DNA of 64,000 nucleotides, from assembly GCF_021018805.1 (NCBI RefSeq), contig NC_086266.1, forward strand, positions 8,370,001 through 8,434,000. The letters are read 5' to 3'. Each line of letters begins with the position of its first letter. The first letter of the stretch is position 1. The notes under the pieces were generated by a model. The model was not told the origin of the DNA and made no database searches. It worked only from the letters and a program-made list of their open reading frames with translations. Shown piece by piece: positions 1 through 22,844 of this stretch. The DNA comes from Prinia subflava (lineage: Eukaryota; Chordata; Aves; Passeriformes; Cisticolidae). The position numbers and the translations under genes were made by a program.

Positions 1-340
1 CCTCACCGGCTCATAGGGGCGCGTCGCCCCGCGGACCGGTTACGGCACCGCACGGTACCGGGCCCGCCCCGCGGACCGGCACCGGCACAGCTCCGGATAG
101 CGGCACCGGCTCCGCTCGTCTCCGCCCCACGCCCCAGCTACGGCACCGCTCGTCCCCGCCCCGCGAACCGGCACCGGCACAACACGGCTCCACCCCACGC
201 ACCGGCACCGGCGCAGCCCCGCGTAGCGGCACCGGCACAGCCCCGCCCCACACACCGGCTACGGCACGGCCCGTCTCCGCCCCGCGTAGCGGCATCGGCA
301 CCGCGCGGCTCCGCCCTACGCTCCTCGCTCTGGCACCGGC
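1..340. repeat. GC-rich degenerate tandem repeat at window edge
   Basis: The first ~340 bases are built from variations of a short CGGCACCGGCAC core alternating with CCCCGC(G/C)TAGCGGC and CGTCTCCGCCCC blocks, repeated roughly every 25-50 bp. Both strands stay open because stops are rare in such sequence, which explains the long ORF on the minus strand. It could be a minisatellite or the edge of a CpG island belonging to a gene to the left. No coding pattern is recognised. Confidence 0.6.
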
Positions 341-1596
341 ACCGACCCGGCTCAGAGCTCCGGCCCCGGGCCAGCCCTGCGCCAAGCCACAGACCGGAGA
401 ACGAGTGCCTTCAGCCCGGGCCGGCGCGGGCATCCCCAGCGGAGCGGCAGGGACCGCCAGGGCTGCGGGCAGTGGGCCCGGCCCTCCCGGGAGGGAGCAA
501 GAGACCGAGGGGCACTGCGAGGCAGGAGTAGACACCGGGGAACACCAACACCCACACATTCGCAGTGCCAAGAGGTGCCAGTGCCAGAATGACCCTCTCC
601 ATGTCCAGCTGGGCGGCCACAGCCCTCGTGTGCCAGCATCAGAGAGACCTGGAAGGGGATGTGTCCCTCCTGTCCCCAAGAAACAGGGCAGTGGGAAGCC
701 AGCACCCACAGCACGAGGGCATGGGGGCTGCAGCAGGAAGGACGCACACAAGGATGGCAGAAGTGAGGGGGGCAGGTGACAATCTGAGGAGGAGAAGAGA
801 GCCGTGCCAGAAGGGTATGAGGGTTCCCACGTCAGCTGGACTGGGACAGCATCAGGCTGTGGCACAGTGACAGCAGCATGGGGACTGATGGGAACACGGG
901 GCAGAGCCCCAGGGGCTGCACTGCTCCTGCTCACACAGCCCAGGCGATCCCAGAAGAACTCACAGCCCCCCAAAATGGGCCTCTGGAATATGACTCCTCC
1001 AGTGCCAGCATTGATGGGACCTGCAGGAGCCAGAAGCTGGGAAGGATTTAGCAGAGAACCCCAGTGGTCACCACGACCCCAGAGTGTCAGTGTTCATCTG
1101 CTTCCAGCAGCACAGACATGAAATGGTGCGCTAAGCCTTGCATCAGGTGGAAAGGCCTCAGAAAGCTGAGTGTGATGAAACACGTTCCCCCCTTTCCGAT
1201 GCTGGTCATGTCTGCAGGTCTGCACTGCTGAATGAGACCCACTGTTTGACCATGGCATGGTCCTGCCCTTGGGAAAAAGAGCAGCCACACAGGATTGTCC
1301 CCACTGAGGCTCACTCAGACTTGTTTTGGCCCACAAAGGTAGCTCAGTTAAGTGACCCAGTGGGCACCACGGCCCCACAGAACCATTTCTGACCACCCCC
1401 AGCTACTTCTGACACGGCCAAAAACCTGTGGATCAAAAGTGAGATGAGCAACCGCTCATCCATCTCCCTGTGTAAGAAGACAACACCATGGAGGCCCAGG
1501 ACCAAGCCTGTCTCTCCTCAGGGCTTGCTTGATCCTCCCTGCTCAGACTAGCTTCCCACCCCTCCACATCACCACCACAAATGGGAGGAAAGTGCT
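341..1596. other. No recognisable gene (downstream of MARS2)
   Basis: Unique-looking sequence of falling GC content between the edge repeat and the MARS2 3' end. Short ORFs on both strands overlap each other, have no recognisable domain and show no consistent splice-site pattern. I see no RNA gene. It may hold the 3' flank of MARS2 and the upstream region of an unseen gene to the left. Confidence 0.5.
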
Positions 1597-1640
1597 TTTA
1601 ATAGAGACAATGTTTTCCAGGAATTCCTGGAAGCTTTAAT
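1597..1640 (-). terminator. MARS2: Candidate MARS2 poly(A) signals (two ATTAAA)
   Basis: Read on the minus strand, ATTAAA occurs directly after the stop codon (1635-1640) and again 38 bases further on (1597-1602). Either would give a very short 3' UTR. ATTAAA is the commonest variant of the canonical hexamer. Use of either site is inferred from position only. Confidence 0.45.
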
Positions 1641-4600
1641 TCACAGAAGCTGTTTGTCAGGGACTCGAGCTTCTTGCTTTCTCTTCTTCATAGTTTCCGA
1701 CTTGCCCAGCCTGTGGAACAAGATGCCAGTGTCAGGTCCAAGCTGCCTCCCCTCGAAGGGACATGGCTTTCCATCATAGCGTGCAAGGAATATCAGACCA
1801 GAGAGACCTCTCTCTCCTGGCCCAACAGCCAGCCGGGACAGCAGCTTGTCTGCAATGTGTGGGACCACAGGCTGCAGGAGTGTCCCGTACACACGCAGGC
1901 ACTCCAGCGTGATGTGGAGAATGGTGTCCAGCCAGAGCTGCTCTGCAGCATCCCTTCGGTCCAGCTTCCAAGGCCTGTGCCTCTGGAAGAAGCCATTGGT
2001 CTGCCTCACACACTGGGCAATACATTCCAAAGCCTTGTAGATCTGGAAGCTTTCGAAATAACTGTCCACCTGTGCAGGCAGCGAGGCCACTGCTGCCACG
2101 AGCTCATAGTCCTCAGCACACGCCTTGCCTGTGCCTTTTGCCTCCCTGGAATCCAGGACCTTTGGGAAACAGGGCTCTGAGAAGCGTGGGTAGGTGTTGC
2201 TGGGGTTAATGCTGGGGGCTGTTGTACGATTCAGCAGCCCCCCGAGAGCATCTGCCAGCTCTGAATTCACCAACTTCACCACCTTCTCATCATAGTAGTC
2301 ACAATCCCTCTCCGGGACGCCCTGCCGCAGGAGGAAGTACCGGAACCCATCCACACCGTACTGCCCCACACACACGCCGGGGTCCACCACATTGCCCAGG
2401 CTCTTGGACATCTTCTGGCCCTGCACAGTCCAGTGTGAGTGCACCAGGATGCGCTCAGGGGGCTCCAGCCCTGCCGCCAGCAGCAGCGCCGGCCAGTACA
2501 GCGCGTGGAACTTGAGGATGTCCTTGCCCACGATGTGGTGCACTGCTGGCCACCACGTGCCATGGCTCTCGGGGTACCCCACCGCGCTCAGGTAGTTCAC
2601 CAGGGCATCCACCCAGACGTAGATGGTCTGTGTGGGGTCACCGGGCACAGGAATGCCCCACTGCAGCCGGCTCCGCTCGCGGGACACTGACAGGTCTGGC
2701 AAGTCCTCGTCCAGCCAGCGGAGCACGCACTGGTAGAAAGGGTGAGGAAAAATGGCACGTGGGTTGTCCCGGAGCCAGTTCTGCAAGGCATCCCGGAACG
2801 CTGATAGCCTGAACATGTAATTCTCCTCCTTGGTCCAGTGCACCTGGGACAGCAGGAGAGGAAAGGATTATGGCCCCAGGAACAGGATGACAATTTGCAC
2901 ACACCATTCTCAGCATGGAGGTTGTTGTACACTGCCTCTGTCTGGGTATCTTCCCATGCCATGGGAAGCTCTCAGCACTTTTCCATGACTAGTAGGAACC
3001 TTCTTACCCAAGACACTGCCTCCTTGGGATCCCCAGGAACACACCTGAGGACTGAGGCACTGGGGATGGTTTAGCATCCTGCTTCTAAAAACACTTGTAA
3101 CCCTAGGAAGGAACACCTTTCCACCTGCCAGGTTGATATGACATCAGAAGGAGTTAGGGAGATGAGAATACAACTTCCTAACAACATAGTCTTGCAATAA
3201 TAGTGGAAAATCATGAAAAGACAAAATGACATTGTAATTCCTGCCCTACTGCCACTCCTGGTGGCTGCCTTTGTTCTCCCAGGGCTGTACTCCTCTCTTT
3301 CCTCAGTTTATGCATTAATGCATCTAAGTCACTAACTTTGTTTGCTTACAGCACTGACAGCACTTCTCCCCCACAGTTAAATCCATTAAATGACACATTC
3401 AGCTAAACCAGTGAAAACTTGGTGGGCGGATGTGGTACAAGTGAGCTGTGTAAGGCACTCAGGGATCTGTGGCTGGGTCAGCAATCTTGCAGTGTACAAG
3501 GAAGACCTGAGGAGCATCATTCAATGACAAGCTGTACATCCTCACCCCCAAGCTCCACTGGATGCCAGAACTCACTCATTCACCAGAAGTCTGGGGTTTA
3601 TGGAATGTGCAAGCTCCCCCTCTTCTTTCACAAAATTCCCAAGGAACAAACTGTCCAACTGCCTCTTTCACGTTGGAGATAATCCCTTCCTTTCCCACCA
3701 CACTGCAAGAGCTTCTCTGCTCCATGCACACTCCTGTTTCCTTGGGCAGTTCAACACACAGGCAAGGTGAGGAACTGTTCTCAGGGTAAGCTTGATTTTG
3801 AAGTCTGCTGACTGTTTTAGGTCTAAAGAAGGATGACTGCCTGGAAATGTACCTTTTCCCCAGTTATCTTAAGTGCTTTCTCAAGAATTATTATCTGCCA
3901 ATACAGCCCTGTCTGTGTGGATCAGCACTCCCACATCCCAGCTTCATACAAATACCACAGAAGCAGAACCTGTACTGAGTTCTGAGCAGGATTATCTGTA
4001 GCTGCTGGATTAAATCATGTAATTCCACAGCTTCTAGAAAACAGTGGCAGAGAGATGTTCGGGAAGGTACCACACTCCTGGGCATGTCCATTCTGGTTGA
4101 CCACAGGCAGGTGATGTTATAGTGCTTTAGGCAGGGCCAAAACCCATTTAAGAGATGGGTAAGTGCCAGAGGCCAAACTGGACTGTCTCACAAAACAGGT
4201 CTGAAACTCTGAACCCCCAAGGAACCCCTCAGTTAAATACACCTTTATACTCCTGTTCAGCTAACCTCTCTCCTCACCCCTGCAGAACACCATTCCCAGG
4301 CAAACAGCCTGTGGACCCTGCTGGGGCTGAATCGTTCCCGTTGCACTTGGCTGCAATGCACACTGCCAGGTGGGGATTCACAGCTCTCTGACACTCCACT
4401 GAAATACAGGTGAGTCTCAGTCACCAAAAATTAATAAAAGGCAACGGGAAGCATGAAACATCCCAAATCTGGCCAGAGCAGAGCGGCAGGCGAGCGCGCA
4501 GTGCTCCTGCAGCCCCTTACCTCGTGGCCAGTCTCCAAGGACACCTTGCAGGGGCGGCCCTGGGCGTCCGTGCGCTCGGCCAGCTGGCTCTCGGGCAGGA

Positions 4601-5210
4601 AGCTCTCCTCGGGTGTGCAGTACCAGCCCTCGTAGGCGCCCTTGTAGAGCACCCCTCCATCGCGGAGGGCCCCCCAGAAGTGCCTCACGGCTCGCTGGTG
4701 CCGGGGCTCGCTGGTGCGCGTGAAGTCCGTGTAGGCGACACCGGCCTGGGTGAGGGCCCGGCGGAAGAGCCCCGAGACCCGCTCGCAGAGCTCCGCGGGC
4801 GACGTCCCCGCCGCGGCCGCGGCCTGCTGGATCTTCAGCCCATGCTCGTCGGTCCCTGAAACGGAGAGAAGCCGCAGGGCCGTGGGGAGAGGCCGGAGCC
4901 CGCGGCCCCCCGGGGACACAGGGGCCTGGGGATACGGGGAGGGGGCTCAGCCCCGGCAGAAGGGGTCGTCCCCGGGAGAGGGGGCTCGGACCGGGGGGTC
5001 TCGCTGACCCGTACAGAGGCGGGCCGGACCGGCGGCGCGCAGGCGGCGGTGGCGGAGCAGCGCATCGGCCAGCAGCGCCGAGTACAGGTGCCCGATGTGC
5101 GGCGGCCCGTTCGCGTAGAACACAGGGGTGGAGAGCAGCAGGCGGCGGCCGGGCCCGGTGGCGGCGGCGCGGCGGAGCGGGGGCGGGAGGCGGCGGGGCG
5201 GCCGCCACAT
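1641..5210 (-). CDS. MARS2: Mitochondrial methionyl-tRNA synthetase, 3 coding exons
   Basis: This enzyme charges mitochondrial initiator and elongator tRNA-Met with methionine in the matrix. Exons (minus strand): 5210-5009, 4855-4521 and 2843-1641; all junctions are GT-AG and the phases join without a shift to 579 aa, close to the 593 of human MARS2. The Arg-rich N-terminus suits a matrix-targeting peptide. The class I signature HIGH is at residues 38-41 ([10 protein letters not shown]), the GTDEHG motif is rebuilt across the exon 1/2 junction, and KMSKS is at 323-327 ([10 protein letters not shown]). The rest of exon 3 is the helical anticodon-binding domain, with [13 protein letters not shown] and WKL motifs. 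The ATG at 5210 was chosen because the open frame further upstream runs into AIFM1 coding sequence. Human MARS2 is, as I recall, a single-exon gene on another chromosome, so the three-exon form beside AIFM1 is notable. Identification is very secure; UTR ends are not visible. Confidence 0.96.
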
Positions 5211-5333
5211 GTCGGCGGCAACACCATCGACGCGGCGGCGCGGAGCGGCCGCCCGGAAGCGGCGGGAGGCGCGTGCGCGGCGGGGCCGGGCCGGGCCGGC
5301 GGGGCCGCGACCGAGCGAGCGGGGACCGGCGAC
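5211..5333. promoter_or_regulatory. Bidirectional MARS2/AIFM1 promoter (CpG island core)
   Basis: The start codons of MARS2 (minus) and AIFM1 (plus) are separated by only 123 bp inside a CpG-dense island that spans about 4.8-5.7 kb. There is no TATA box. An ETS-type core CCGGAAGC lies at 5253-5260, and a near-palindromic GCGCGTGCGCGG at 5269-5280 resembles an NRF-1 site. NRF-1 and ETS/GABP factors are known drivers of nuclear genes for mitochondrial proteins, which both flanking genes encode. Transcription start sites must lie within or very near the first exons. Factor binding is inference. Confidence 0.75.
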
Positions 5334-20032
<14,699 letters not shown>

Positions 20033-20151
20033 ACTCCACAGCAGGAACACCTGGAGGGAGTGGGCTGCTGGCTATGTGCACCCCTGCACCTTGGGCAGCT
20101 TCCTGGGAGCACTTGGGAATATTCCACTCCCCCAAGCCCAGTGTTCCCACC

Positions 20152-20157
20152 AATAAA
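20152..20157 (+). terminator. AIFM1: AIFM1 poly(A) signal AATAAA
   Basis: A canonical AATAAA lies 120 bases after the AIFM1 stop codon (20030-20032), followed by a T-rich stretch (TTGTTCT). This fits a short 3' UTR ending near 20175. Confidence 0.8.
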
Positions 20158-20179
20158 GTCAGATTGTTCTAATCACCTG

Positions 20180-20839
20180 CTCCTTCCTGCACCACTGCCT
20201 GGCTGGTGAGGAAAGGGGAACATGCTGCCCCAGTGGGTCAGTTTTCCCTTGTCAGTCTTGGAGAAGCCTACAGAACTCCCTCTTTCCTTGCAGGAATTCC
20301 CACTGGCGAGCAAGCAGGTCTGCAGGCTCTGCCTGTTCTGCAGCCTCTCGAAACACTCAGCTTGGGGAAATGAATTACCAATCAAAATCAGAGCAGGATG
20401 ATCAGAAGTAAAATAGTAAAAACTCTTGCCCTCCCTGCCTTTCCTTCCTGGGCTCTCCATCCTCCCTCCCATCATGACAAGGAGATGGGGAATGAGGGCT
20501 GTGGTCACATCATTTCTGTCCCTGCTCAGGGAGAGGGGTTGTAGTCCTTCCCCTGCTCCAGAGTGGAATCCCTCCCATAGGAGCCAGTGCTCCATGAACT
20601 TCTCCAGTGTGAGTTGTTCCCACGGGCTGCAGTTAAATCTTTTATCCCCGAGGTGTCACCACCATCTCTGCTAGGCTCAACCTTGGCCAGCAGTGGGTGC
20701 ATCCTGGAGCTGGTAGTGTTGGCTCTGCTGGACATGGGGAGAATTCTGGGAATTTCTCACAGAAGCCACCCCTGTAGCCCCCTTGCTGCCAAAATCTGGC
20801 CATGAAAACGCAACACAACTGACAACTGCATTGGGTGAT
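20180..20839. other. Intergenic, no recognisable gene
   Basis: Between the AIFM1 poly(A) signal and the repeat-built ORF. Short overlapping ORFs only, no known domain. No ETS domain or other ELF4 sequence is visible, although ELF4 lies here in mammals. It presumably contains the promoter and any 5' exon of the next ORF, but no clear CpG island is seen. Confidence 0.5.
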
Positions 20840-20926
20840 GCAGGGCCTCATGGTGCCCTGGAGCCATTGTGACACTGCAGGGCCTCATGACACCAAGGAG
20901 CCATTGTGACACAGCAGGGCCACATC
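20840..20926 (+). repeat. 37-bp tandem repeat, 2.3 copies
   Basis: Units begin GCAGGGCCTCATG and contain GAGCCATTGTGACAC. They start at 20840, 20877 and 20914, so the period is exactly 37 bp, and the third copy is partial. It immediately precedes the repeat-built ORF. Confidence 0.8.
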
Positions 20927-21028
20927 CTGCCCATGGGGTGTTTAAGGAGCCCCCCTGGGGTACCCACTCAAGCTGAACACCTTGCTCAGGAAGTAGCAGC
21001 TTCCCAGGACACCTGTGGAAAGGGAGCC

Positions 21029-22840
21029 ATGGAGGAGCAGAACCCCAGTCCCCAGAGCCCCAAGGAGAGGCACCAGCTGAGAGATGGAGGGAGAAGTCAA
21101 CAGGACGGCACCAGGCATACCAGCACCCTACCCAGGCAGCTGCCTCCATCCCACACCTCTTCCTCCCGTCCACAGCTGCGGCAGCCTCAGGGCAGCCAGG
21201 GCCGGTCCCTGCACCGGCTGACATTGCCCCGCAGCACCCAGGGCTGGTCTCTGCACTGGCTGACATTGCCCCGCAGCACCCAGGGCACCCAGAGCCGGTC
21301 CCTGCATCGGCTGACATTGCCCCGCAGCACCCCGGGCACCCAGAGCCGGTCCCTGCATCGGCTGACATTGCCCCGCAGCACCCCGGGCACCCAGAGCCGG
21401 TCCCTGCATCGGCTGACATTGCCCTGCAGCACCCAGGGCCGGTCCATGCCCCGGCTGACAGTGCCCCGCAGCACCCAGGGCCAGTCCATGCCCCGGCTGA
21501 CAGTGCCCCGCAGCACCCAGGGCCAGTCCATGCCCCGGCTGACAGTGCCCCGCAGCACCCAGGGCCAGTCCATGCCCCGGCTGACAGTGCCCCGCAGCAC
21601 CCCGGGCACCCATGGCAGCCAGGGCCAGTCCCTGCATCGGCTGACATTGCCCTGCAGCACCCAGGGCCGGTCCATGCCCCGGCTGACATCTCGCAGCACC
21701 TTGAGCTCAGGGGCCACTGAGACCCATCTCAGCCTGGATGAGGGGGGCCGGGAAGAAGGCCCGCAGCAGCGCAGGTCCTGCCCTGGTGGCTCCTTGCAGC
21801 CAGCCACCCTGGCTAGCAGAGCCACAGCCCGTGGCCAGCACCGGCCCATGAGAAGCCGCCGGGCCTCCAGCAGCCCAGTGGAGCCAGAACCAGTGAGAGC
21901 AAAACACAGAGGCCTGGACGAGGCTTCCTGTGGCCAGCGGCGGCCCATGAGAAGCCGTCGGGCCTCCAGCAGCCCAGTGGAGCCAGAACCAGTGAGAGCG
22001 AAACACAGAGGCCTGGACGAGGCTTCCTGTGGCCAGCGGCGGCCCATGAGAAGCCGTCGGGCCTCCAACGGCCCAGCGGAACCAGAACTGATGAGAACAA
22101 AGCACGGAGGTCTGGACAAGGCTTCCCATGGCCAGTACAGGCCTGTGAGAAGCCGCCGGGCCTCCAGTGGCCTGGTGGAGCTGGAACTGGTGAGGGCCAA
22201 GCACGGAGGCCTGGACAAGGCTTCCCCTGCCCACAGCGTGGCAGTGCAGCAACTCCTGCACCCCGTCCCAGTGGCTGCTGCTGGGGTAAGCCCAGTGACC
22301 TCTAAAAATCTCCATCTCTCTTTCCAGGCCTCCACGAGAAAACCTTCTCCTGACCCACAGAGAAAGGCCTCTCACCGTGTCAAACGGGAAACCCAGACTG
22401 AGACCTGGACCCAAGGGGTGGATTCAGCTGTTCAATATGCTGAGCAGGAGACACAGACAGATACCATGGTAGAAGAGGAGAAAAATTCAGCTGCTCCTCT
22501 CATGGTTGACCAGGAGACAGAGACTGAGACTCCAACACAAGAGGAGAATCCAGCTTCTCAAATCACTGACAAGGGGACACAGACCAAGGCCCACAGCTCT
22601 GCCTCCTCCACAGGCGCTGATGCCCTGGCTCACCAGCAGCCACCCTTCCTGTCCTGCAGGGCATTCTGGCACTCCTGCACAGCTGGACAGCCTCATGCTG
22701 CCAGTGCCCTGCAGGACCCCAGGGAAAGCCGCTGCTCCAGGCAACCACAACGTTCTGAGCGCGGCACACCAGAGAAGTGGGGATGGACGGCACTGCCACC
22801 CTACTCTTGGCCATGGCTCATTGAGATGAATCAGTTTTAA
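21029..22840 (+). CDS. Unrecognised repeat-built protein with RRAS repeats and LC8-type TQT motifs
   Basis: Not recognised as a known family. The open frame extends upstream to about 20906 without an ATG there. I chose the ATG at 21029 because GAGCCATGG is a strong Kozak context (alternative ATG at 20933), giving about 603 aa. Layout: a polar N-terminus; a 14/17-residue repeat array (consensus STQGQSMPRLTVPR, 21198-21700); four 33-residue repeats (RPMRSRRASSSPVEPEP..., 21842-22237); then a C-terminal set of about 20-residue units carrying ETQTE, ETQTD, ETETE and GTQTK (cores at 22391, 22451, 22517, 22577). TQT within an acidic or basic context is the binding motif of dynein light chain LC8. 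No domain, signal peptide or membrane segment is visible, and the chain is probably disordered. Frame is kept through all repeat types and a poly(A) signal overlaps the stop, which support a real gene. It could still be a non-coding minisatellite; expression data would decide. Confidence 0.55.
   Translation: MEEQNPSPQSPKERHQLRDGGRSQQDGTRHTSTLPRQLPPSHTSSSRPQLRQPQGSQGRSLHRLTLPRSTQGWSLHWLTLPRSTQGTQSRSLHRLTLPRSTPGTQSRSLHRLTLPRSTPGTQSRSLHRLTLPCSTQGRSMPRLTVPRSTQGQSMPRLTVPRSTQGQSMPRLTVPRSTQGQSMPRLTVPRSTPGTHGSQGQSLHRLTLPCSTQGRSMPRLTSRSTLSSGATETHLSLDEGGREEGPQQRRSCPGGSLQPATLASRATARGQHRPMRSRRASSSPVEPEPVRAKHRGLDEASCGQRRPMRSRRASSSPVEPEPVRAKHRGLDEASCGQRRPMRSRRASNGPAEPELMRTKHGGLDKASHGQYRPVRSRRASSGLVELELVRAKHGGLDKASPAHSVAVQQLLHPVPVAAAGVSPVTSKNLHLSFQASTRKPSPDPQRKASHRVKRETQTETWTQGVDSAVQYAEQETQTDTMVEEEKNSAAPLMVDQETETETPTQEENPASQITDKGTQTKAHSSASSTGADALAHQQPPFLSCRAFWHSCTAGQPHAASALQDPRESRCSRQPQRSERGTPEKWGWTALPPYSWPWLIEMNQF
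21198..21700 (+). repeat. 42/51-bp coding minisatellite (about 11 units)
   Basis: Units of 42 bp with core CCCCGGCTGACAGTGCCCCG alternate with 51-bp units that carry an extra nine bases (three codons, such as GGCACCCAG). All unit lengths are multiples of three, so the frame of the host ORF never changes. The array is open in more than one frame and on the minus strand. Confidence 0.9.
21842..22237 (+). repeat. Four 99-bp tandem repeats encoding 33-residue units
   Basis: Unit starts at 21842, 21941, 22040 and 22139, exactly 99 bp apart. Copies 1 and 2 are almost identical, while copies 3 and 4 have diverged mainly by single substitutions without indels or stops. Each unit encodes RP(M/V)RSRRAS, a basic-directed kinase site of the RRxS type, followed by an acidic/proline segment and a KH(R/G)GLD motif. 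Confidence 0.92.
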
Positions 22841-22844
22841 TAAA
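22839..22844 (+). terminator. Poly(A) signal overlapping the stop codon
   Basis: AATAAA at 22839-22844 shares two bases with the TAA stop (22838-22840) of the repeat-built ORF. Further plus-strand AATAAA hexamers occur at 23696-23701 and 23956-23961 and could serve a longer 3' UTR. Confidence 0.55.

Noticed and set aside
20757..22414. Long minus-strand ORFs (310, 382 and 235 codons) across the repeat arrays
   Set aside because: They mirror the 42-, 51- and 99-bp units, which contain no stops on either strand. They do not extend beyond the arrays or gain recognisable sequence.
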